From UBA5078 sp033721235 (GTDB lineage: Bacteria; Pseudomonadota; Gammaproteobacteria; Pseudomonadales; Pseudohongiellaceae), in assembly GCA_033721235.1 (NCBI GenBank), contig JAWWAY010000002.1:62001-126000 (forward strand): 64,000 nucleotides of DNA, in the 5' to 3' direction. Positions 52,550 to 60,488 of this stretch are shown here, in pieces. The position numbers were made by a program, and so were the translations under genes. The notes beneath the pieces are model-generated. The model was not told the origin of the DNA and ran no database searches. It saw nothing but the letters and a program-made list of their open reading frames with translations. Numbering within the stretch: the stretch's first letter is position 1; every line of letters begins with the position of its first letter.

Positions 52550-53683
52550 TTACAGAGCCGCGAATCGTTTCGTGTGGAAATCCGTGTTACCAAACATGGT
52601 TTCTATGGCAGTGACGCGCTTAAACAAATGTCCTACATCAAGCTCATCAGTAATACCAATACCGCCGTGCAGCTGTACTGCTTCCTGTCCCACAGTGCGA
52701 ATAGCTTTACCTACTCGCGCTTTCGCCGCCGAAACCGCCTTTTGCTTAGCCGTCTCGTCCTCGTCACCATCAAGCTTCATTGCGGCCATGATAGTGATAG
52801 AGCGCGCTAGCTGGCATTCGATAAACATATCCGCCATTCGGTGTTGCAATGCTTGGAAGCTACCAATAGCCGTACCAAACTGCTTACGAGTCTTAGCGTA
52901 TTCCACAGTCTTTTGTAGCAAAGCGTCCATCGCACCAACGGCTTCAGAACAAACCGCCAGAGTCGCCTTATCAGCGACTGACACCAACGTGGCGTAAGCC
53001 TCGCCTTCGCCACCCAACAACGCAGATTGTGCTAGTTTCACTTTATCGAAACTAATTTCCGCCGCACGGTGACCATCAATATTCGTGTAGGAGTGCTTCT
53101 TAACACCTTCAGCATTGGCATCGACTAGGAATAGTGAAATACCTGTCTCGTCTAGCTGCTCGCCACCAGTGCGTGCAGAAACGACAAGCAGTTCAGCTGC
53201 GGGGCCATTAAGCACCACAATCTTCTCGCCATTTAGTTCATAGCCGTCACCAAGCTTGCTAGCACTGCAGCTGATATTCGCGAGATTGTTTCGCGCACCC
53301 GCCTCAGTAATCGCTGCCGCCAACTGCAAGCCACCTTCCATGATCTTTGGGAGGTACTCTGCTTTCTGCTCGGCGCTTCCCAGCTCACTGAGAAGACCTC
53401 CACCCAAAACGGCATTTGCCACGAAGGGTTCAACGACCATCGCCTTACCGAACTCTTCCATCAACACCATCAGGTCCGTTGCCAAACCGCCAAAGCCATC
53501 ATCTTCTACTTTGAACGGCACAGTCAGCCAACCCAGCTCGGCAAATAATTTCCAGTTTTCTGCAGAGAAACCTTGTTCGCTTTCTAGAAGCTCACGACGA
53601 TCATCAAAAGAATAGTGTCTCTGTACAAATTTTTGAACGCTGTCTTGCAGCATTTGCTGCTCATCACTGTATGAAAAATCCAC
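52550..53683 (-). CDS. Acyl-CoA dehydrogenase, non-canonical partner subunit (second pair)
   Basis: 377 aa, GTG start. The fold is typical (LGWLTVPFKVEDDGFGGL, YELNGEKIVVLNGP, EAVQLHGGIGITDELDVG). The C-terminus ends METMFGNTDFHTKRFAAL in place of the catalytic YEGT motif, as in the partner subunit at 30808. It lies 59 bases after the other acyl-CoA dehydrogenase of this operon, forming the second probable heteromeric enzyme. Confidence 0.88.
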   Translation of the reverse strand: MDFSYSDEQQMLQDSVQKFVQRHYSFDDRRELLESEQGFSAENWKLFAELGWLTVPFKVEDDGFGGLATDLMVLMEEFGKAMVVEPFVANAVLGGGLLSELGSAEQKAEYLPKIMEGGLQLAAAITEAGARNNLANISCSASKLGDGYELNGEKIVVLNGPAAELLVVSARTGGEQLDETGISLFLVDANAEGVKKHSYTNIDGHRAAEISFDKVKLAQSALLGGEGEAYATLVSVADKATLAVCSEAVGAMDALLQKTVEYAKTRKQFGTAIGSFQALQHRMADMFIECQLARSITIMAAMKLDGDEDETAKQKAVSAAKARVGKAIRTVGQEAVQLHGGIGITDELDVGHLFKRVTAIETMFGNTDFHTKRFAAL

Positions 53684-53742
53684 TGTTCAGTCCTATATTT
53701 TGTCTAAGTTCAAACGCGTTAGTCTTTAGTATCGCTTTCGAT

Positions 53743-54942
53743 CTAAAGCCCTAGCACCGCTTTTGAAATAATGTTTTTCTGGATCTCGTTTGACCCGCCG
53801 AAGATTGATTGTTTGCGGTTGTTGAAATAGGTCAGCGCCGTTGCTGCGGCTGCATCATCCCCAACCACCTCTCCATCGAAACCGTCTTGGAACTGCTCTG
53901 GAACAAAAGGCAGGCCATGCAGCGATGCCAGCTCCATAAATAGCTCGTCTAGGTATTGAGTGGCTTCTGTGCCAACGATCTTCAAAATAGACGATTCAGG
54001 ACCAGGAGCCTTACCCGTGCTAACTGCAGCCAACGTTCTGAGTTCGGCATACTCTAGCGCCAATACTTGAATCTCGGTTTCAGCAATCTTCTTAGCAAAA
54101 ACAGGATCGTCTATCATCATTCCACCGTTACCATCGGGCGTTCTGGCCGCTAACTCTTTTAGCTTCGCAAGGCGAGTCTTAGACCTAGGAACACCTGCAA
54201 TATTGGTACGTTCGTGAGTCAAGAGTACTTTCGCGTAGGTCCAGCCCTTGTTCTCTTCGCCAATAAGGTTTTCGACAGGTACGCGCACATCTTCGAAATA
54301 CACTTCGTTAACCTCTGGTGTACCGTCGATGAGATAAATAGGCGACAACTTAATACCTGGAGTCTTCATATCAATGAGCAAGAAACTAATGCCTTCTTGC
54401 TTCTTAACAGTGCTGTCGGTTCTTACCAAACAGAAAATCCAGTCGGCATACTGCCCTAAAGTGTTCCAAGTCTTAGTTCCGTTCACTACGTAGTGATCGC
54501 CATCGCGCACAGCAGTAGTCTTCAAGGAGGCTAGGTCAGAACCCGCATTAGGCTCCGAATAACCTTGGCACCACCAGACATTGCTGGCGAGAATATCGGG
54601 CAGGAAGCGTTGTTTTTGCTCCTCAGAGCCGTAGGTATAGATGACGGGCGCCACCATTTTCATACCGAAGGCCACCGGCTCCATCGCGCCTACCTTGGCC
54701 ATCTCTTGCGCGAAAATATATTTCTGCACGGGAGTCCAACCTGTGCCGCCGTGCTCTACAGGCCAGTTAGGCGCAGCCCATCCTTTTTTGTACAAGATTT
54801 TTTGCCAGCGGACATAATCTTCTTTATCTAGATGTTTCTTTTGCGCAACTTTGGCACGAATATCCTTTGGAAACTCGGCCTCCAAAAACTCTTGAACCTC
54901 TCGTTGAAACTCTAACTCTTCAACTGTAAAAGCAGCATCCAC
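53743..54942 (-). CDS. Acyl-CoA dehydrogenase, paired subunit (second pair)
   Basis: 399 aa, GTG start with GGGGGAATCC upstream. Motifs: GWAAPNWPVEHGGTGWTPVQ, WWCQGYSEPNAGSDLASLKT, NGTKTWNTLGQYADWIFCLVRTD and IFGGSNEIQKNIISKAVLGL. The closing GGSNEIQ motif is the form of ACAD6/10-like and steroid-pathway dehydrogenases. It is the first gene of the leftward operon that continues to the histidine phosphatase and APH-type kinase. Confidence 0.92.
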   Translation of the reverse strand: MDAAFTVEELEFQREVQEFLEAEFPKDIRAKVAQKKHLDKEDYVRWQKILYKKGWAAPNWPVEHGGTGWTPVQKYIFAQEMAKVGAMEPVAFGMKMVAPVIYTYGSEEQKQRFLPDILASNVWWCQGYSEPNAGSDLASLKTTAVRDGDHYVVNGTKTWNTLGQYADWIFCLVRTDSTVKKQEGISFLLIDMKTPGIKLSPIYLIDGTPEVNEVYFEDVRVPVENLIGEENKGWTYAKVLLTHERTNIAGVPRSKTRLAKLKELAARTPDGNGGMMIDDPVFAKKIAETEIQVLALEYAELRTLAAVSTGKAPGPESSILKIVGTEATQYLDELFMELASLHGLPFVPEQFQDGFDGEVVGDDAAAATALTYFNNRKQSIFGGSNEIQKNIISKAVLGL

Positions 54943-55023
54943 TTGGATTCCCCCAACAAAATCTTATGTTTTAGGCCCAAGACAGCGTTGTAACGCAATG
55001 GCTTGGCGCCCCGTGTAATTCAA

Positions 55024-55140
55024 TAAATAACCCTTATTTAGGCTCACTGTGAGCCACGATTCGGTTCCAAGCCCGAACGACGACTTGGAAGACTATCACT
55101 TTTATCAAATATTGAAAATGGAAAATCGAACAGTTGTTCG
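55024..55140. promoter_or_regulatory. Cluster of palindromes upstream of the second acyl-CoA dehydrogenase operon
   Basis: In a 291-base gap: TAAATAA-CCC-TTATTTA (55024-55040), GGCTCAC-T-GTGAGCC (55041-55055), TTCGG-N8-CCGAA (55060-55077) and CGAACA-GT-TGTTCG (55127-55140), all with perfect arms. The last resembles a TetR-type operator. One of the first two could instead be an RNA hairpin ending the upstream gene. No regulator gene is in the window. Confidence 0.5.
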
Positions 55141-55233
55141 GTTAGTAGTCAATTTAAGGAGTCATAGGGCTTAGGACATAGCGAGCGCTACAAAAGAGCT
55201 AAAAATTAGAGGCTTGGACTGGCGTTATCTAGC

Positions 55234-56595
55234 TTAGTTGAAGCGTATGCGGCGCTCGGCCTTAAAGCCTGTGATCGAGACAAGAGCGGCTAGTAATAGC
55301 AGCGGGCACACCACATATAAGGCCACGCTTGCGACCACTTGCTCGGACAGGCCAGTAGCAGCGAGGACAAAATAGACTAAAACCGCTAACACATGAATGC
55401 CAATATAGAAGGAGACGACACCCTTCATAGCCGTACCGAGAACGGTTGGGCGTCCGAAAATCAGCCATTGAATACCGAATATTGCGCCTAAAATATCGCT
55501 AGGCCAGAACACCAGTAGGTTCACATTGTGATGCAGATCTAGATGCCCTGACTCCCGCCAGGCTATGGCCATAACTAGACCAAAAAAACCACTCGCAAGG
55601 GAAACAAGAGTGGTCACCGCGCCCAGAACGCGATATGTCAATGCCGGAGAGCTTAGGACAAAGCCCTTCTGAGCAGAGAAGGACTGCATGGGAATATGTC
55701 TAAGATGAAACATTAAAAAAATCAGTGGCAACAATAGTGCGGCGGCGATTCTATTATAAATATTGTATGGGGGCTGTGGAGAGGGGAACTCGGCAACTAA
55801 GGCATCTTCGCTTAGCAGGTTTAGACGCTGCCCATTTTCGGACACATCGGAGGGCGTCTCTAACAGTTCTTGGCGTAGGCGAGCAGGCAGAAACAGCTCT
55901 TCCCATTGGCTCATGCGTCTGTCGATACGACTATTCATCAAAACATCCAGACCGAACTGCACTATTGGCACACTCTGATAGTGATCGCTTACTTCGTCGC
56001 GGAAGGTTGAGGATGTCAGTGCCCTATTGCGCTGCGCTAAGCTTCCACCTAAAGCCTCGTTTAAATAATCACGCACCCTCGTTGTACAGTTATCAAAGAA
56101 GTACTGATAGGAATACACGATATTTTCGTCACGAAGGTTCCAGGCAAGACGACGGTAGAGCCTGGCCTTCTGCTCATTAGTCAGATTAAGCCTATCCTGC
56201 CAAACGGTGCGCTCTTGCGCGACATAGCGATTAAACTCCCAACTAGGAGGCGAAACGCCCAGCTGGTAATTCAATATCCCACGGAAAAAATCGCTAGCAA
56301 ATGCGACACTTCCTCCGCTGGCATCAAATAGGCCCCAATTAAAAACAAGATCGGTATTACTTTCACGATCCACGACTCTTAAGGCCGTGTGACCAAAGTT
56401 GTCCCACACCTTATCGCCCACATCGACCGTAATCAGATAGTAATCAACCGCCGAAAAGTCCCTAGGGAGCAATATACTCGACCCATCATCAATTGCCGGC
56501 AACTCTGACTCTTGTTGCCCCATAGCGGGCATAGCCGTGATGGCAAGAAGCAATAAAACGGACACCACAAAGCTCATCACACCTAGAAGCGGCAT
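55234..56595 (-). CDS. DUF4105/Lnb-like membrane protein with periplasmic thiol-hydrolase domain
   Basis: 453 aa from the ATG at 56595, which places a signal-anchor (VVSVLLLLAITAMPAMG) at the N-terminus; a TTG 17 codons earlier lacks a ribosome site. The periplasmic domain has WDNFGHTALRV (conserved His) and YQYFFDNCTTRVRDYLNEALGG (conserved Cys), the pair expected for a papain-like active site. Four hydrophobic helices follow at the C-terminal end. Members of this family include Lnb, the lipoprotein N-acyl transferase of Enterococcus. The substrate here is not known; in a gammaproteobacterium with Lnt it may have a different job. Confidence 0.85.
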   Translation of the reverse strand: MPLLGVMSFVVSVLLLLAITAMPAMGQQESELPAIDDGSSILLPRDFSAVDYYLITVDVGDKVWDNFGHTALRVVDRESNTDLVFNWGLFDASGGSVAFASDFFRGILNYQLGVSPPSWEFNRYVAQERTVWQDRLNLTNEQKARLYRRLAWNLRDENIVYSYQYFFDNCTTRVRDYLNEALGGSLAQRNRALTSSTFRDEVSDHYQSVPIVQFGLDVLMNSRIDRRMSQWEELFLPARLRQELLETPSDVSENGQRLNLLSEDALVAEFPSPQPPYNIYNRIAAALLLPLIFLMFHLRHIPMQSFSAQKGFVLSSPALTYRVLGAVTTLVSLASGFFGLVMAIAWRESGHLDLHHNVNLLVFWPSDILGAIFGIQWLIFGRPTVLGTAMKGVVSFYIGIHVLAVLVYFVLAATGLSEQVVASVALYVVCPLLLLAALVSITGFKAERRIRFN

Positions 56596-56837
56596 GATCC
56601 GATTATGGAGAGACGGGATATTCTTGCTAGCGACGAAAAAGTTCAATGATAAGCAGGCGACTTTTGTTTGATCATTTGCAAGATCGGGTTGAAAGGAAAT
56701 ACAACGCTTAAGTTGCTCGCAATCATATCAAAGAACCAAGCCCAATCAAGAGGCCTATGGCATTAGAGGCGAAAGAGTGCAAAAGCTCACCCCTACCAAA
56801 TTACCGCAAGCCCCTTCAACTTGCCGTGATAGGCCGA

Positions 56838-57086
56838 TTAGTGAATGACATCCCACGGCATGGGTAAACCACGCACTGCTCTAAGTTTGCACACCTTTAA
56901 CCAGTAGTTCATTACAAAACGTTCGTCGCTCGAAAGACTGAGCAGTTTTTCGCGAATACCTTGTACCGTTGCCAATGGAAGCAAGGAAGCAATTTGTTCT
57001 ATCTCTTGTTGCTGCACAGTAACATCCAAAATGCCGTGGTAGTTTTCTTGTGAGCCCTCAGCCTGCTCAATCATATTAACGCTCAT
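56838..57086 (-). CDS. Small protein of unknown function
   Basis: 82 aa from the ATG at 57086 with AGGAGA seven bases upstream, the start best supported. It is soluble, with a helical middle (QQQEIEQIASLLPLATVQGIREKLLSL), no cysteine-rich or metal motif except one Cys, and an aromatic end (MPWDVIH). I do not recognise the family. It is divergent from the aldo/keto reductase and its promoter region holds LexA-like boxes at 57265-57295, so it may be stress-regulated. Confidence 0.65.
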   Translation of the reverse strand: MSVNMIEQAEGSQENYHGILDVTVQQQEIEQIASLLPLATVQGIREKLLSLSSDERFVMNYWLKVCKLRAVRGLPMPWDVIH

Positions 57087-57264
57087 AAGCAATCTCCTGT
57101 TCTGTTTCTTTAAGCTTGTCGATGTCGAAAATTAAGTCCTAAGAAGAGTCGCCCCAAAAAGCATTAAAATACTGTAGATGCTTGTTTTTTATTACTTTTT
57201 ACTAAGGCGACCAAGCCCAGTTTAACGCGCTCTTTCTGTGTGCCAATTATCCATTAGCCCAATG

Positions 57265-57295
57265 CTGTATATTTATACACTATACATTTATACAG
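57265..57295. promoter_or_regulatory. Two overlapping LexA-like boxes
   Basis: CTGTATATTTATACAC (57265-57280) and CTATACATTTATACAG (57280-57295) each match the gammaproteobacterial SOS box CTGT-N8-ACAG with a single mismatch and share one base. A CTGT half site follows at 57304. The pair makes an imperfect palindrome with ends CTGTATA and TATACAG. It sits between the small gene on the minus strand and the aldo/keto reductase; which is controlled is not decidable from sequence. Confidence 0.5.
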
Positions 57296-57418
57296 TACAA
57301 TACCTGTATATCATTTATTAGCGACAGCTCACCTAGCCGCTCTTGAGGGCCTACTTGGGTGTGGTAGACTCTCGCGGTCGGCCCAAGGAGCATTGATGCA
57401 CAGGGTCAGGGGGAAGAA

Positions 57419-58399
57419 TTGAAAACACGCAAAATCGGAGCATTAGAGGTATCTGAGCTTGGCTTGGGCTGCATGAGCATGTCTCAGTCTTACGGCACCG
57501 CAGATCGTGACGAATCCGAACGAGCACTCCATAAAGCCTTGGATATCGGCTATACCTTCCTCGATACAGCAAGCCTCTATGGGCTTGGCCATAATGAAAC
57601 GCTCATTGGCGAAGTACTCAAGAGTCGTCGCCAAGAGTTTATCCTGGCCAGTAAATGTGGCATTAGTGTGCGCGACGGTAGGCGCACGGTAGACTGCCGC
57701 CCCGACACTATCAAAGCAAGCTGTGAGGCCAGCCTAAAGCGTCTGCAAACCGATACTATCGACTTATACTATCTACACAGACGAGACAAGCATGTGCCCA
57801 TAGAAGATAGCGTGGGCGCGCTGTCGGACTTAGTCGCTGAAGGCAAGATTCGCCACATCGGCTTATCCGAAGTCTCTTCTAAGACGCTTCGACGCGCCCA
57901 CCGCGTTCACCCTATTTGTGCCGTGCAGTCAGAGTATTCTTTATGGACCCGCGACCCGGAGTACAAGGTCATCGACTGTTGCAAAGAACTAGGGGTAGGG
58001 TTTGTGCCCTTTAGCCCTCTGGGCAGAGGGTTCTTAAGCGCAAGCATAAAAAACATGGAACAACTCGAAGAAGATGATATGAGGCAAACAATGCCTCGTT
58101 TCATGGGGGCCAACTTCAAGCACAATCTGCAACTAGTTGAACGCCTAGGTGAAATCGCCCAACGCTACGACTGTACAATTGCCCAATTATCCTTAGCATG
58201 GGTGATGGCTAAAGGTGAGCACTTTGTTGCCATTCCTGGCACTAAACATGTTCGCTACGTAGAAGAAAACGCCGCTGCCTGCAATATCCAGCTCAGTAGC
58301 GAAGCGATTGATTTAATAGAGTCAATCGTTAACCCTGAAGAAATTAAGGGCCAGAGATATGCCCCCTCACAAATGATCTCACTGGACCCAGACGACTAA
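57419..58399 (+). CDS. Aldo/keto reductase
   Basis: 326 aa with a TTG start preceded by GGGGGAAGAA; no ATG lies near the N-terminus, which begins MKTRKIGALEVSELGLGCMSMS as in the AKR13/YajO group. The catalytic tetrad is recognisable: Asp in FLDTASLYG with Tyr after it, Lys in ILASKCG and His in LYYLHRRD. It reduces aldehydes or ketones with NADPH. It is 36 bases before the acetolactate-synthase-like gene and probably in one transcript with it. Confidence 0.9.
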   Translation: MKTRKIGALEVSELGLGCMSMSQSYGTADRDESERALHKALDIGYTFLDTASLYGLGHNETLIGEVLKSRRQEFILASKCGISVRDGRRTVDCRPDTIKASCEASLKRLQTDTIDLYYLHRRDKHVPIEDSVGALSDLVAEGKIRHIGLSEVSSKTLRRAHRVHPICAVQSEYSLWTRDPEYKVIDCCKELGVGFVPFSPLGRGFLSASIKNMEQLEEDDMRQTMPRFMGANFKHNLQLVERLGEIAQRYDCTIAQLSLAWVMAKGEHFVAIPGTKHVRYVEENAAACNIQLSSEAIDLIESIVNPEEIKGQRYAPSQMISLDPDD

Positions 58400-58435
58400 A
58401 TTGTAACAACCTATCAATCAAACGGAAGCAATCAA

Positions 58436-59989
58436 ATGAACGGTGCTAAAGCCCTTATTCAGACTCTCGTCGACGCAGGCGTTGACCTATGTATCGCCAA
58501 CCCTGGCACTTCAGAAATGCATCTAGTGCAAGCACTAGATCAAGTGCCAGGCATGCGCTCTGTACTTACGCTTTTCGAAGGCGTTTGCTCTGGCGCCGCC
58601 GATGGCTATGGTCGAATGACGGGCAAGCCGGCTGCAACTCTGCTGCACCTAGGCCCTGGCTTAGGCAACGCCGCCGCTAATTTGCACAATGCCCGTAAAG
58701 CGGGCACACCCATTATTAATATTGTCGGCAATCATCCCCAATATCACATGGGTTATGACGCTCCACTAACTTCCGATATCGACACGGTAGCGCGAAACTT
58801 CTCCAGCTGGATTAAGTCATGTAGTACCGCGCAGACTCTTGCCCAAGACGGCGCAGACGCAGTGACGGCAACTCTGCGAGCTACTCCCGATTCTCAGGGC
58901 CAAATCGCCACTCTCATCATGGGAGCCGATGCTGCCTGGGAGGAGTCCCCAGGGCCAGTAGAGCCTAACGCACTGCCGACTCGGGCCAAAATACAAGCCG
59001 AGCGGGCGCAGCAGATTGCCAAAATATTAGGCTCCGGTGAGAAAACCGCCATCCTACTAGAGCACGATGGCGTGACTAGCGCGTCTTTAGAACAAGCAGG
59101 AAAACTAAAAGCTCACAGCCAGTGCCGCATCATCACCGCCACCTTCCCGGCCCGCGTAGATGGCGGTCCAGGTACGGTTGACGTAGAGAGAATGCCTTAT
59201 TTTCCCGAACACATTCTGGCTTCGCTAGAGGGGACACGTCACCTTATTTTAGTAGGCACTCAAACGCCAGCAAGTTTCTTTGCTTATCAAAACTTGCCAA
59301 GCCAACTAGTGCCAGAAGGTTGTACGGTTCACACCCTAGCGCGAATCGAAGAAGACGCCACCGATGCGCTGGCTCAGGTGGTGAAGGCTCTTGGCGCAGA
59401 ATCAGCCACCCCTGTGTATCATCAAAAAGAGGAACAAGCGGCACCTACGGGCAAACTAAATACTCGTAGCATCTCCCAAGCAGTGGCTGCCACATTGCCT
59501 GAAAACTGCATGGTGGCAACAGACTCGGGCGGCGGCAATGCTGCCTATGCAGCCTGCCAAAAAGCGGCTAAGCATTCCTGGTTAAGTTTAACCGGAGGGT
59601 CTATAGGCCAAGGCGGGCCTGTGGCCACTGGGGCGGCTCTCGCCTACCCAGACAGACAGGCTCTTGCCCTACTAGGAGATGGAGGTGCCGGTTACACCAT
59701 TCAAGCGTTATGGACTCAGGCGCGCGAAAAACTAAACGTCACCACCGTCATCTATGCTAACCGTAGTTATAATATTTTGAATGTCGAATACGGTCGACTG
59801 GGAGTCACCGATGTCGGTGAAGTAGCCGAAAGCCTTTTCGATATTGGCAACCCAGAGATCGACTGGGTAGCACTGGCAAGCGCTTACGGGGTGCCCGCAG
59901 CAGTGGCGAATACGGCCGAAGAACTATGCGAGCTTTTGGAAAAGAGCTACAAAGAACCAGGTCCGTTCCTCATTCAGGCCAATTGCTAA
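58436..59989 (+). CDS. Thiamine-diphosphate enzyme, acetolactate-synthase-like large subunit
   Basis: 517 aa. The N-terminal Pyr domain has the catalytic Glu in TLFEGVCSGAADGYGRMTGKP; the PP domain has the GDG-N-N motif as LLGDGGAGYTIQ with ANRSYNIL. It lacks a separate regulatory subunit gene, and the middle FAD-binding-like domain is short of the typical IlvB extras. Proteins of this group are annotated as acetolactate synthase large subunit but are often other 2-oxoacid decarboxylases or carboligases. The exact substrate is not inferable. AACGGAAG precedes the ATG. Confidence 0.85.
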   Translation: MNGAKALIQTLVDAGVDLCIANPGTSEMHLVQALDQVPGMRSVLTLFEGVCSGAADGYGRMTGKPAATLLHLGPGLGNAAANLHNARKAGTPIINIVGNHPQYHMGYDAPLTSDIDTVARNFSSWIKSCSTAQTLAQDGADAVTATLRATPDSQGQIATLIMGADAAWEESPGPVEPNALPTRAKIQAERAQQIAKILGSGEKTAILLEHDGVTSASLEQAGKLKAHSQCRIITATFPARVDGGPGTVDVERMPYFPEHILASLEGTRHLILVGTQTPASFFAYQNLPSQLVPEGCTVHTLARIEEDATDALAQVVKALGAESATPVYHQKEEQAAPTGKLNTRSISQAVAATLPENCMVATDSGGGNAAYAACQKAAKHSWLSLTGGSIGQGGPVATGAALAYPDRQALALLGDGGAGYTIQALWTQAREKLNVTTVIYANRSYNILNVEYGRLGVTDVGEVAESLFDIGNPEIDWVALASAYGVPAAVANTAEELCELLEKSYKEPGPFLIQANC

Positions 59990-60204
59990 GCACATCAATT
60001 GCGGCGCTTATCTCAACGGTAAGTGCCGCACGCTTACAAGCTATCTGCTCATTGCTCGAACAATGTGAATTTCACCCAAGCTTGGTTAATCTCGCCAACC
60101 CAGTGCGCAATAAGTTTTTAAGCTATTGATTTAAAAGCCTTATTTCTTTTGGCACAGTATTCGCTAGTAGTATAGTGACATAGACTGACACTAGAGAAAC
60201 TCAC

Positions 60205-60477
60205 ATGAATATTCTGTCCGCAATACTTAGCTTCATCATTATCTGCGCGCTCATCATGCTTGCCATACCAGTGCTATCCATTGGTTTTGGCGTACTAATA
60301 ATGCTTGGCTGCTTGTTTATCTGGTTCCTGCCCATACTGCTTATACTGGGCTCAGATGAGACAACAGGGGGTGAGAAAGCCGCCTGGATTTTAGCGATCA
60401 TCTTTCTCTCTTGGTTTGCGTGGGTGTTTTATTTCCTGCTCGCCCCAATCAAACCCAAGCGCCACTATTACTACTAG
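60205..60477 (+). CDS. Small three-helix membrane protein
   Basis: 90 aa; almost entirely hydrophobic, with segments at about 4-28, 30-50 and 60-82 and a basic, tyrosine-rich tail (KPKRHYYY). The third segment, EKAAWILAIIFLSWFAWVFYFLL, resembles the PLDc_N / superinfection-immunity type of short membrane protein. I assign no function. It converges with the channel gene, 11 bases away. Confidence 0.7.
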   Translation: MNILSAILSFIIICALIMLAIPVLSIGFGVLIMLGCLFIWFLPILLILGSDETTGGEKAAWILAIIFLSWFAWVFYFLLAPIKPKRHYYY

Positions 60478-60488
60478 CAAGCCAGTCC

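Noticed and set aside
56838..57086. The small gene near the LexA-like boxes as a SulA-type division inhibitor
   Set aside because: Length is too short and no SulA motif is visible; only the regulatory context suggested it.
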